This document shows, piece after piece, positions 1-6,905 of a DNA stretch of 64,000 nucleotides (positions are counted from its first letter, which is position 1; each line of letters opens with the position of its first letter). The stretch comes from Myroides sp. JBRI-B21084 (GTDB lineage: Bacteria; Bacteroidota; Bacteroidia; Flavobacteriales; Flavobacteriaceae), in contig NZ_CP120653.1 in the NCBI RefSeq assembly GCF_030545015.1, forward strand, positions 248,001 through 312,000. Reading direction: 5' to 3'. A program made the position numbers and the translations under genes. The notes under the pieces were generated by a model. The model did no database searches and was not told the origin of the DNA. It saw only the letters and a list, made by a program, of their open reading frames with translations.

Positions 1-37
1 CGTCGTGTCGTTTTAATGTTTTTTCTCGCTTTGCCAT
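1..37 (-). CDS. Partial unknown CDS, N-terminus only
   Basis: Reading the minus strand from an ATG at 37, twelve codons (MAKREKTLKRHD) run to the window edge without a stop. The start lies behind an A-rich leader typical of this genome. The short basic N-terminus recalls small phage DNA-binding proteins, but twelve residues cannot identify a family. The inverted-repeat site at 56-76 sits 19 bases upstream. The gene could be the next one of the element or the first host gene beyond its end. Confidence 0.35.
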   Translation of the reverse strand, partial: MAKREKTLKRHD

Positions 38-55
38 TTGTTTTTTGTTTAATTA

Positions 56-76
56 GATACTTATTTGATACCGAAA
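56..76. repeat. Left copy of the 21-bp inverted site with tandem GATAC boxes
   Basis: The plus strand reads GATAC, two bases, then ATTTGATACCGAAA. The same sequence with only the two spacer bases changed occurs on the opposite strand at 6906-6926. The two GATAC boxes are 11 bases apart in both copies, about one helical turn, as expected of a protein binding site. It may be an integrase arm or core site at the element end, or a regulator operator. Confidence 0.65.
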
Positions 77-149
77 ATGAATAATAACACCCAAAACACT
101 ACAATCCAATACTTTATGTTTTATTATTCTAGTTCCGTAAGGACTATTT

Positions 150-716
150 CTATTTTTTTAAATGAAATTCAACTACTTTGTTTAAATAGCTGTTTATAAT
201 ATTAATTCCTGTAATTGCTCTGTAATTTTTTTCTTTACACGCTTTAAACTTACTTACTTTGCTTTTTAAGTAATATTCAAACAATTCATATTCTTTATTG
301 GTTTTATCAATTAAAGAAACTTTTGCTAATTCATAAACAAACATTTTGAATACAACAGTATTTGCACCAACATTGAATTGAACCTCTTTAAATCTCTTTT
401 TAATGCACTTCATTAGATCCTCATACTTTGGGGGTTCAACCTTAACCGTATTTTTATACTGAATATTATTTGCTGTGTATTTTTCATTACAGTTAATTAT
501 TTCGGTTTGCCCTTTTCTCATTGGCTGTTTTTTAAACACCTCTAAAGCTAACTTGTATGAGTTTATACGTTTGCCATCGAATACAAAATACCCTTTGTCA
601 TTTACTTTTAAAATTCGATTTTTAACAGCATTGAGTACCTCTATATTTTCATTGATCCAAATATTTTTATACTTCGTTGCTTTAAAACCTTTTTCAATTA
701 ATTGATCTTTGTTCAT
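150..716 (-). CDS. Unknown element protein, 188 aa
   Basis: An open frame of 188 codons encodes a basic, soluble protein with no signal peptide, no membrane segment and no motif I recognise. Its start overlaps the last 23 bases of the terminase-small-like gene upstream, so the two are probably translated together. It is the last complete gene of the minus-strand series before the window edge. From its place it could take part in packaging interference, regulation or DNA handling, but nothing in the sequence shows which. Confidence 0.7.
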   Translation of the reverse strand: MNKDQLIEKGFKATKYKNIWINENIEVLNAVKNRILKVNDKGYFVFDGKRINSYKLALEVFKKQPMRKGQTEIINCNEKYTANNIQYKNTVKVEPPKYEDLMKCIKKRFKEVQFNVGANTVVFKMFVYELAKVSLIDKTNKEYELFEYYLKSKVSKFKACKEKNYRAITGINIINSYLNKVVEFHLKK

Positions 717-1014
717 CTCTAACCTTTTTTAAATATCTACTTATTGTTGGAATACTTTTATTTAAAACTTTTGCTATTTGTTCAATTTTCATTTTTTTAT
801 CTGTAAACATTTCAAAAGCTTTTTTTTCAATTTGTTTGCCCGCTTTTTGTTCTGTCCATTTTTCAGCCTTTTGCCAACTTTCAAGCGTTCTAACTGTAAC
901 ATTCAATAATTTGCTTATTTCGGCAAAATTTAACCCTAACAAATAATACCTTAAAGCATTTGCCTTATCTTCTAAAGTGTATTTGTTTCTAGTTCTTTTC
1001 GTTTTATCACTCAT
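694..1014 (-). CDS. Small helix-turn-helix protein, terminase small subunit-like
   Basis: The 106-residue basic protein has an N-terminal helix-turn-helix at about residues 14-48. The pattern (basic start, YYLLGLNFAEISKLLNV, then TLESW and a Trp-rich EKW turn) is like the DNA-binding domain of gpP/gp16-type terminase small subunits. A second helix-turn-helix follows at about 70-100 (IEQIAKVLNKSIPTISRYLKK). It overlaps the 188-aa gene downstream and lies beyond the 650-base gap from rep. In a satellite this protein would direct packaging, but a transcription regulator or transposase-type helix-turn-helix fits as well. No large terminase gene is visible. Confidence 0.65.
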   Translation of the reverse strand: MSDKTKRTRNKYTLEDKANALRYYLLGLNFAEISKLLNVTVRTLESWQKAEKWTEQKAGKQIEKKAFEMFTDKKMKIEQIAKVLNKSIPTISRYLKKVRDEQRSIN

Positions 1015-1668
1015 AAAAAATGCTTAATGTGTATAATGATACTTTTTAAAAATTGATGGTATTTAAATAATACTAAAACCAATTAAAACCGAGGTTTTTA
1101 TAATGATATTTAGCTATGTAATAAATTGATAGTTTATTGATATTTTTAAAAGGACTACCCCCCCTAATTAAAAAACCGAGTAAGAAACCTTTTTGAATAC
1201 TTGAACAACTACTTTTTTAATGATATAGATATAAATTCAATAGCATTTATTCTACAACTAGGCTCTAAACTAATAGTTATTGCTACTTTATGATATTTTA
1301 CTTTTAACATGGTGCATTAACTACCTTTTTACTGTTCCCTTTTGGTAAATACCTCCATTCCTAGTAATACAGTAGTTTTATATGCTTACATCTCCCTTTC
1401 GGGAGTATCTTACAAGCTACCGAAATAAAAAAAAGCCTGTATAGGTGCTTTTGATTTAAAAAAATGTTTCAAAATATATCAATACAAAATCAAAATACAT
1501 ATAAACAACTGAATAACAGTATTTTAAAAAAGTTACCTAAAGGGGAATTTTTAAAATAAAAAGTGCATTGTATTTTGTATTTAATAAAAATGTATATTTG
1601 TTATGTAATTATACTCTCGGTTAGTCCCTTGGTGTGGACATTACTATAAAGCAGACTTTTGTCTGCTT
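1015..1668. other. Non-coding region of the element, candidate origin region
   Basis: This 650-base stretch has no convincing gene. It holds a run of seven C (1158-1164) in otherwise AT-rich DNA, a short perfect hairpin CTCCC-TTTC-GGGAG (1392-1405), a looser hairpin AAAAGC...GCTTTT (1431-1452), and a strong stem-loop at its end next to rep (1648-1669). A 33-codon open frame on the minus strand (1209-1310) is too short to trust. Its place directly beyond the replication initiator gene suggests a replication origin, which is inference. Confidence 0.45.
1392..1405. repeat. Perfect short hairpin in the non-coding region
   Basis: CTCCC and GGGAG pair around a TTTC loop. GC-rich stems are rare in this element, so it stands out. 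It could be part of the nick site or origin recognised by the II/X-like Rep, or only a transcript stem. Confidence 0.4.
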
Positions 1669-1669
1669 T
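1648..1669 (-). terminator. Stem-loop at the 3' end of rep
   Basis: A nine-base perfect stem, AAAGCAGAC paired with GTCTGCTTT around a TTTT loop, ends on the rep stop codon. The U-tract on the minus strand is short (CTTTATAG), so termination may be partial; on the plus strand it is followed by T-rich sequence. Confidence 0.6.
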
Positions 1670-2628
1670 TATATTTTCATATAATATTGTTTTTCCAAAA
1701 GATACAGTTCAACATACTTTTTAACTATCTTTTTTTGAATGCGTATAAACTGTTGTTTAACATTATGCCAATTTTCAACAAACTCTTTTATATTGTAGTA
1801 AACACGCCTAGTAATAGTACCGTTTTCAAACTCTTTTTTAAATTTTTCAAGTACTTCAATCGTTCCATTGTAAATAAGATCTTTTGCAATCTCAATTTTA
1901 ATTTTATGTGTTCCAGTTGGTGCTTGTAGATCACTATAAAAATTTAGCTGATCCCATTCTTTAAAAAACTGATCTTGTAAGGCTTCTAAATTCGACAACT
2001 CAATAAACTGTGATAACTCCTTTTTTTCTTGTCTGCGATAAATAGTTTCGATCCTTAACACTCCAAAAGCTTCATGTGAATTACTTATCCTTTTATCTTT
2101 CATTTCGTTGTGCTTATCGTATATCTTAAAAACCTTTTTTAAGTCCCTGTGCGATCTTGTAAGTTTCATGCGATCATCTTTTACAATAGGGCTTAAATAA
2201 AACGCTTTCGGGTTTAAATATTCATTACCAATACTTAATACTTCATTAATCAATTCCTTTAAATCATTACCAAAAAAGAAACTTATACCTATTTCAAAAT
2301 GCAAAACACAAAAACCCTCAATATCTAATTCAAGATTTGTAAAAAGTGTTTTTATTGTTTCCTGTGCTTCATTCATAGTAAAAGCATCAAAATTTGTAAG
2401 CTTATTTTTACACAGATAATTTTTATACTTATGCAAACTACCCGATATTATAATTTTATCATCGGTAGTAATTTGAACATACAAACCACCACAAAAATTT
2501 TTGGTATCCTTATTATTGTACTCTATTCCTTTTTTTGTTTGAATTTTGTCTAAATATGCAATTTTAACCAACCTTTCTAAAACCGTTTGAGGGCTTTTTC
2601 TTCGTTCTATTTTAAAATTGTCAATCAT
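1669..2628 (-). CDS. Phage/plasmid replication initiator, II/X-like family
   Basis: The 319-residue protein shows marks of the gpII/gpX-type replication proteins of filamentous phages and related Bacteroidota elements. These are a GSLHKYKNY segment at about residue 78 followed by TNFDAF, a FEIGISF segment at about 133, a KIYDKHNE segment whose Tyr may act in nicking, and LRIETIYRR. Such proteins nick one strand of the origin and start rolling-circle replication. It has its own intergenic upstream region and is followed by a hairpin and the long non-coding gap. The family call rests on motif resemblance, without a profile search. The catalytic residues are not assigned with certainty. Confidence 0.65.
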   Translation of the reverse strand: MIDNFKIERRKSPQTVLERLVKIAYLDKIQTKKGIEYNNKDTKNFCGGLYVQITTDDKIIISGSLHKYKNYLCKNKLTNFDAFTMNEAQETIKTLFTNLELDIEGFCVLHFEIGISFFFGNDLKELINEVLSIGNEYLNPKAFYLSPIVKDDRMKLTRSHRDLKKVFKIYDKHNEMKDKRISNSHEAFGVLRIETIYRRQEKKELSQFIELSNLEALQDQFFKEWDQLNFYSDLQAPTGTHKIKIEIAKDLIYNGTIEVLEKFKKEFENGTITRRVYYNIKEFVENWHNVKQQFIRIQKKIVKKYVELYLLEKQYYMKI

Positions 2629-2689
2629 TTATTTTTTATTATTTTTGCAATGTGATTATGCTTTTTTGCATACTCATTTTTGGACACAC

Positions 2690-2722
2690 AAAAAACCGAC
2701 TACCTCATTTAGTCGGTTTTTT
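2690..2722 (-). terminator. Strong terminator after the excisionase-like gene
   Basis: A 13-base perfect stem (2690-2702 with 2710-2722) encloses a seven-base loop and ends in six T on the minus strand. It closes the small-gene operon and separates it from rep, so rep needs its own promoter between 2629 and 2689. Confidence 0.85.
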
Positions 2723-2726
2723 ATTT

Positions 2727-3023
2727 TTATTGACTTTGTTGTACAGTATTTATTAAATACTCCAAATCTTCCCTTTTAAATAATACTTTAGAGTACTTTT
2801 GCTGTTTTACTTGAATTGGTTTTAATAAACCTTTTTCAACATAACTATTTAATGTATTACGTGAGCATTTTAAAAACTCACATGCTTCATTAACTGTCAT
2901 TGTTTCCTTTTGATTTTTAGCCAAAAGTTTAAGCACGCACTTTGTTAAGTACTCAATTTTACTAGTTTGGGCTTGCCATTCCTCGTAAGGTATATGTACT
3001 ATGCCAAATTTTTCGCCACTCAT
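2727..3023 (-). CDS. Excisionase-like MerR/HTH_17-type DNA-binding protein
   Basis: The 98-residue protein ends in a winged helix of the HTH_17 or excisionase type at about residues 42-92: MTVNEACEFLKCSRNTLNSYV, then a KGLLKPI wing and a final FKREDLEYLI helix. Proteins of this kind in Bacteroidota elements act as recombination directionality factors or small regulators, often encoded near the integrase and rep. The first 40 residues look like a short coiled segment. It begins a few bases after the 195-aa gene and is followed at once by a strong terminator. Role as Xis is inference. Confidence 0.7.
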   Translation of the reverse strand: MSGEKFGIVHIPYEEWQAQTSKIEYLTKCVLKLLAKNQKETMTVNEACEFLKCSRNTLNSYVEKGLLKPIQVKQQKYSKVLFKREDLEYLINTVQQSQ

Positions 3024-3030
3024 TTTTGAA

Positions 3031-3618
3031 CTATTTTAAACGATTAATAATATTAGGATCTGTTTTAAATGTTGCGTTCGGGTTATTACCCATACTATTA
3101 AAGCCGAAACAAGCAGATAAAAACTGTAAATCATTATTAAACTTCAGCTTATTTGATATACTGTTTAGCGTGCTTGCAACTTCATTTAGTTTATTCCATA
3201 CTTCTAATTGTTCCGAAGTTTCAGCAAAAATTGTAGCACTTTCTTCAATTCTTTTTACTTCTGCAGTAGTTAATACAATAGATCCATTTTCATAGGTATA
3301 TCTATCAAAACCATACAACATTGGGGTACTTTCCAATTCGTTTACAATTTTTATTATTTCATGAGGAATTTCTAACAATTCAAAAGCCTTAATTACGTTT
3401 ACCTTTATACCGTTAATTACTACGCCTGTACCATTTGTTAATTGATCTAAAACATACTCTTTAGGATTTGAAAACACCATTTCAATATTTTCATTTGTAA
3501 TTTTAAACCCTTTATTTACAAGTATTTGTATTAAGTCATTGTAAATCTTAATACGATCCAAAGCGTCTTTTTTTACACGTTCTATTGATGAATTACATTT
3601 AAAAATTGCTTGTTTCAT
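3031..3618 (-). CDS. Unknown element protein, 195 aa
   Basis: An open frame encoding a soluble, mostly helical protein with no signal peptide or membrane segment. The middle part (about residues 110-150) is rich in Glu and has heptad-like spacing. I do not recognise the family. It lies seven bases upstream of the excisionase-like gene and shares its direction, so it probably belongs to the same early operon. Confidence 0.65.
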   Translation of the reverse strand: MKQAIFKCNSSIERVKKDALDRIKIYNDLIQILVNKGFKITNENIEMVFSNPKEYVLDQLTNGTGVVINGIKVNVIKAFELLEIPHEIIKIVNELESTPMLYGFDRYTYENGSIVLTTAEVKRIEESATIFAETSEQLEVWNKLNEVASTLNSISNKLKFNNDLQFLSACFGFNSMGNNPNATFKTDPNIINRLK

Positions 3619-3642
3619 TTTATATTATTTTTTAAATTTTAT

Positions 3643-3867
3643 TTAATTTTCTTGTTTTAGGCTTTCTAAAAAGTTAATAACCGCATTTACATTATACACA
3701 TCATCTTCGTTAATGTGTATTTCTTCTTTATTATAAATACAAGATTGTATGTATAAAAAAAAGGTATTTCTTATGCTTTTGGCGTATTCCGCAAATCCAT
3801 TAGAATTATTTTCTAATTCACTAATTTTTTCTAGGTTCTGTTTTTGTACTTCACTTATTGTTTTCAT
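3643..3867 (-). CDS. Small unknown element protein, 74 aa
   Basis: I start this gene at the ATG at 3867 (MKTISEVQ), because the longer frame would need a TTG five codons upstream. The protein is acidic and helical with no recognisable motif. It lies between two other small genes in the same direction and follows a stem-loop at 3904-3927. Confidence 0.55.
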   Translation of the reverse strand: MKTISEVQKQNLEKISELENNSNGFAEYAKSIRNTFFLYIQSCIYNKEEIHINEDDVYNVNAVINFLESLKQEN

Positions 3868-3903
3868 ATATTTGTAATTCAATTAGTTAAAAATCATTTT
3901 TAG

Positions 3904-3927
3904 AGGAACATGCGCCAACATGTTCCT
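3904..3927. terminator. Stem-loop between small element genes
   Basis: AGGAACATG pairs perfectly with CATGTTCCT around a six-base loop. On the plus strand it is followed by seven T, on the minus strand only by CTAAAAATG. It sits five bases after the stop of the 81-aa gene and could be an attenuator or an RNA-stability element for the minus-strand operon. Confidence 0.6.
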
Positions 3928-3931
3928 TTTT

Positions 3932-4177
3932 TTAAATTCGGTTTATAGGGCTTTCATTATACTTTAAAGCTTTTTCTTTTGCTATTTCAATTTGCTCTTT
4001 AGAATTATGAATTAAAGCTTTAACCATAATTTCACACTCATTTTCATTATAAGCATCGCCATACATTTTTAATTTGGTTTGTAATTCCTCTATTTCAAAA
4101 AGTATTGCATTTTGCTTTTTACCATTTCTAGTAAGTAGGGGCGTTTTTTTTTCTAAAAAGTGAGTCCAGTATTTCAT
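3932..4177 (-). CDS. Small unknown element protein, 81 aa
   Basis: A charged, helical protein (KYWTHFLEKKT start) with no recognised domain. It is one of four consecutive genes of 59 to 81 codons between the control region and the 195-aa gene. Such runs in temperate elements usually hold early regulators and anti-host factors, but nothing here assigns a role. ATG start; stem-loop right after the stop. Confidence 0.55.
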   Translation of the reverse strand: MKYWTHFLEKKTPLLTRNGKKQNAILFEIEELQTKLKMYGDAYNENECEIMVKALIHNSKEQIEIAKEKALKYNESPINRI

Positions 4178-4210
4178 GTTTAAATAAGATTTAAATAGTG
4201 TTTAAATGAA

Positions 4211-4447
4211 TTAATCAAGTATTTTTAAATTTTTATCTAAACGAATACATTCCTCTGTGGGTATTAAATCCAAAGCAATTTCTAAAAGGTTAGAAACATC
4301 AAAGGCACTCAATTCTTTTTCTTTTGCACCCTCTTGTATTAATCTTAAACCAACAATACAAGCTTTTAAAATACTTTCTTGTTTCCACGCTAAATCCTCA
4401 TAATTTTGCACGTTTACTTTTGCTTTTTGATCTGTAATTTTTAACAT
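4211..4447 (-). CDS. Small unknown element protein, 78 aa
   Basis: A helical protein with a central stretch at about residues 25-60 (ILKACIVGLRLIQEGAKEKE then a DVSNLLEIALDLIP segment). The pattern resembles small Bacteroidota element proteins of unknown function. It lies about 30 bases after the 59-aa gene in the same direction. No signal peptide or motif allows a role to be named. Confidence 0.55.
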   Translation of the reverse strand: MLKITDQKAKVNVQNYEDLAWKQESILKACIVGLRLIQEGAKEKELSAFDVSNLLEIALDLIPTEECIRLDKNLKILD

Positions 4448-4477
4448 ACTTACTAGTTTTTATTTTTGGATAATGAT

Positions 4478-4657
4478 TTATAAAAATTTTATTGATTGAA
4501 TATTTACAGGAAATCTATTCCCTTTAGTATCTTCTACTACAAAAGCATTTATACTATTATGAATAATGCTTACTGTTTCGCCACTATTTGCATATTTTAC
4601 TACACAACCTTTACTTTTAAAAATTGAGTAAATATCATTTAGTAAAATGGCTTTCAT
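4478..4657 (-). CDS. Small element protein, 59 aa, translationally coupled
   Basis: A 59-codon frame starts at the ATG at 4657-4655 and ends with TAA at 4480-4478. Its ATG shares a base with the stop of the Cro-like gene (TAATG on the minus strand), the classic coupling arrangement. The product begins MKAILLNDIYSIFKSKGCVV and ends in a small beta-rich part with GNRFPVN. The frame fills a gap between genes in the same direction exactly, which supports it in spite of its length. It resembles small beta-barrel or WYL-like fragments only vaguely, so no function is given. Confidence 0.65.
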   Translation of the reverse strand: MKAILLNDIYSIFKSKGCVVKYANSGETVSIIHNSINAFVVEDTKGNRFPVNIQSIKFL

Positions 4658-4878
4658 TACACAGCTAATAAGCTTTCAAACTCTAATAATAGTTGGTTTT
4701 CTTTTTCCTTTTCTTCACGCAATATTTTTAAAGCTTCCTCTAAAATTTGAGTTTTATTTTTAGGAACACATTTACCATTAAAAAAATTCAATACTGTTAA
4801 ATAACCTGTATTTGTTCTTAAAGCAATTTCTCTAATTGCTCCATGTGGTAAACCCTTTTTAATTTTTAAAATGTTCAT
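4657..4878 (-). CDS. Cro-like helix-turn-helix regulator, 73 aa
   Basis: The short protein has a lambda-repressor-like helix-turn-helix at about residues 10-48 (LPHGAIREIALRTNTGYLTV, then LNFFNGK) followed by a Glu-Lys helix. It is divergent from the XRE repressor gene across a 125-base region with repeated TTACACA boxes. By analogy with temperate phages it would be the Cro-side regulator and the first gene of the early minus-strand operon. It is coupled by TAATG to the 59-aa gene. Confidence 0.65.
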   Translation of the reverse strand: MNILKIKKGLPHGAIREIALRTNTGYLTVLNFFNGKCVPKNKTQILEEALKILREEKEKENQLLLEFESLLAV

Positions 4879-5003
4879 TTTGTGTAATTTTAATGAGTTT
4901 TAATACATTTTTTTATACTTTTGTAAGGACATTACACAGCAAATATACAAACAATGTGTAATAATTGTATAATTTTTTACACATTTTTTACACAAAACAC
5001 ATT
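4879..5003. promoter_or_regulatory. Divergent control region with five TTACACA boxes
   Basis: Between the Cro-like gene and the repressor lie TTACACA heptamers at 4932-4938, 4977-4983 and 4988-4994 and their complement TGTGTAA at 4881-4887 and 4955-4961. The copies at 4931-4938 and 4955-4962 form an inverted pair, ATTACACA and TGTGTAAT. This is the layout of an operator region serving two divergent promoters and is probably bound by the XRE repressor, the Cro-like protein or both. Confidence 0.7.
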
Positions 5004-5663
5004 ATGACTAAAGAAGATTTTATACAACTGCGTGAAAATCTAGGACTTACGCAAACAGAATTAAGTGAAAAAATTTCTATAAGTAGAAGTACAATAGCTA
5101 AAATTGAAACAGGTAAAATTGATATTTCAGTAAAAATTGAAAAGAAATTTCTTGAATACATTAAAGGTTTAGAAAAAACCGATTTACTTGATTCAAGTTC
5201 ATTAATTAATGAAATGAGTTATTTTGATGTTATATCCGAAAATGATTATCAACAAATAGAAAAATACGCAATAACACATGCTGACACTTTAAAAATTAAG
5301 TTTTACTTAAAATTTTCTGAAACATTTTTAAGAGGGATAACAGATAGTAATTTTAGTTCTGTAACAGATATTATTAAAAACATAAATAATATTTTTGAAA
5401 TAGCTGAAAAGCTAGGAATTACAGAAGATGAATATTACAATACAAAATTTTATAGTTTAGGTTCGCCAAATTCCTACATAAATAGATCTTTTGAAGATTA
5501 TCAATTTAATGAAATGGATTTTAATAATAGAAAAATTAAAGACGTTTTTAGATATTTAATATTAGAAAGTATTAAAGACGATTTAGAAATAAATCTTACA
5601 AGTAGAATTAACTACCTAAAAAGTGGTATTGGAATTTTAGATATTAAAAAAGGGACTTATTAA
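5004..5663 (+). CDS. XRE-family repressor of the element
   Basis: I start at the ATG at 5004 (MTKEDFIQL); a longer frame would use a TTG inside the operator cluster. The 219-residue product has an XRE helix-turn-helix at about residues 5-50 (LRENLGLTQTELSEKISISR then STIAKIETG). The remaining 150 residues are helical, acidic and unrecognised. No LexA-like Ser-Lys protease domain is visible, so SOS-type self-cleavage is not suggested. It is the only plus-strand gene of the element and is divergent from the early operon, as expected for a maintenance repressor. Its stop lies in a two-way terminator. Confidence 0.8.
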   Translation: MTKEDFIQLRENLGLTQTELSEKISISRSTIAKIETGKIDISVKIEKKFLEYIKGLEKTDLLDSSSLINEMSYFDVISENDYQQIEKYAITHADTLKIKFYLKFSETFLRGITDSNFSSVTDIIKNINNIFEIAEKLGITEDEYYNTKFYSLGSPNSYINRSFEDYQFNEMDFNNRKIKDVFRYLILESIKDDLEINLTSRINYLKSGIGILDIKKGTY

Positions 5664-5677
5664 ATAGTCCCTTTTTT
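5646..5677. terminator. Bidirectional terminator between repressor and integrase
   Basis: A 12-base perfect stem (5646-5657 with 5666-5677) with an eight-base loop has A and T tracts on both sides. It overlaps both convergent stop codons, so each gene ends within it. Confidence 0.9.
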
Positions 5678-6839
5678 AATCAAAATTTACAGCTTTAATA
5701 TCGTTTGTTATTGTTTGATCCATTATATGTGCATAAATTTGAGTGGTTTCTAGTTTTCTATGCCCTAATATTTTACCAACTGTGGTAATGGGTACACCCT
5801 TATAAATTAAATAAGTAGCTGTTGTATGCCTTGCACTATGAAAAGTTATCTTTTTATCAACTTTAGCGAGGTTTTTTATCTCTTTAAGTATTCTGTTGCA
5901 ATGTTGGTTAGTTACTTCTTTAAAACACAAATTTCGCCCTAATACCGTATATTTATTAATTATTCGTTTTGGTTTACCATTAAACAAAGTATCAATAGGT
6001 ATTTTTACAACATCGCTTGTTTTTTCCATATCTAACACAAGCCAATCACTACCCTCAATATTTTTAATATTATTTCTAGTTAAAGCGAAAACATCACCGT
6101 AACGCAAACCTGTATAAACAGAAAACATAAACATATCACGCACGTATTTTTGTGCATCGGTTTCTAGTTCAACATCTTCAATTTTTATTATTTCCTGTGG
6201 GGTTAAATAAACTTTTTTACTTTCTTCCTGTTCTACTTTGAAAGTTCTAAACGGATAATCTTTTAAATCAATATACCCTTTATTAATTGCAGTATTTACA
6301 TGTGTTTTTATATGTTTAAAATACTTGTAAATCGTATTTTTACTAGGGTTATATTTCTTGATTAAATGTTTCTTAAACCGATCTAAAAAATCATAGTTTA
6401 GATCATCAAAATAAACAACCTTTCTAAATTCATTAAGTTTTGATAATGTGGCAGTATGATTTTTTTTAGTTCCTACTTTTAAATTCATTTCCTCAATTTC
6501 ATTTGTCATAAATTCGGTAAATGATTGAGGTTTATTTGAATTTAAAAAAGTTTCAATACTTTCAAGATTAAAAGACCTGTTTTTATTAATATGCTCTAGT
6601 TCTATTTCTTCAATTCTGTTTATAAGATCCTTTATTGATTTATTTAAAAAAATAGAGTTAGGATAATCTGTTTTAATAGTAGCAGTCTTTTCACTCCAGT
6701 ATTTCGGCTCTAAATAAATATTTGTAGTTAAATATTTTCTTTTACCGTTCAAATAGCATTCTACTTGAATTAAAGCTTTACCCTCTTTATTGAGGGCTTT
6801 CTTACGATTATAAATCGTTTTAAATTTAATTTTTTGCAT
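5676..6839 (-). CDS. Tyrosine recombinase (integrase) of the element
   Basis: The 387-residue enzyme has three parts: an N-terminal arm-binding domain of the Bacteroidota type (about residues 1-60), a SAM-like core-binding domain (about 105-200), and a C-terminal catalytic domain. The catalytic set is complete: Arg246 (TGLRYGD), His334 and Arg337 (HSARH), His360 (GHRKLE) and the nucleophile Tyr369 (IYAHI). It would cut and rejoin att sites by a 3'-phosphotyrosine link. It lies at the tRNA-proximal end of the element and is transcribed inward. Its upstream region holds the right copy of the inverted GATAC site. Full length, with no sign of decay. Confidence 0.95.
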   Translation of the reverse strand: MQKIKFKTIYNRKKALNKEGKALIQVECYLNGKRKYLTTNIYLEPKYWSEKTATIKTDYPNSIFLNKSIKDLINRIEEIELEHINKNRSFNLESIETFLNSNKPQSFTEFMTNEIEEMNLKVGTKKNHTATLSKLNEFRKVVYFDDLNYDFLDRFKKHLIKKYNPSKNTIYKYFKHIKTHVNTAINKGYIDLKDYPFRTFKVEQEESKKVYLTPQEIIKIEDVELETDAQKYVRDMFMFSVYTGLRYGDVFALTRNNIKNIEGSDWLVLDMEKTSDVVKIPIDTLFNGKPKRIINKYTVLGRNLCFKEVTNQHCNRILKEIKNLAKVDKKITFHSARHTTATYLIYKGVPITTVGKILGHRKLETTQIYAHIMDQTITNDIKAVNFD

Positions 6840-6905
6840 TTTTTTTCATTTTTGGACATAACAAAAATATAAAAAATAGCAATCGAAAATACAGTTTCTA
6901 ATTTA

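Noticed and set aside
1158..1164. Run of seven C as a phase-variation tract
   Set aside because: It is not inside a reading frame or a promoter that can be recognised, so slippage would have no clear target.
1636..4935. The 9-mer GGACATTAC occurs at 1636-1644 and 4927-4935 inside the element
   Set aside because: Nine bases in an AT-rich 7-kb stretch are a weak signal, and the contexts differ; the 13-mer upstream of rep and int is stronger.
5004..5663. Repressor gene as part of a toxin-antitoxin or restriction system
   Set aside because: No toxin, nuclease or methyltransferase gene is adjacent; the divergent Cro-like gene and operator boxes fit a phage-type switch.
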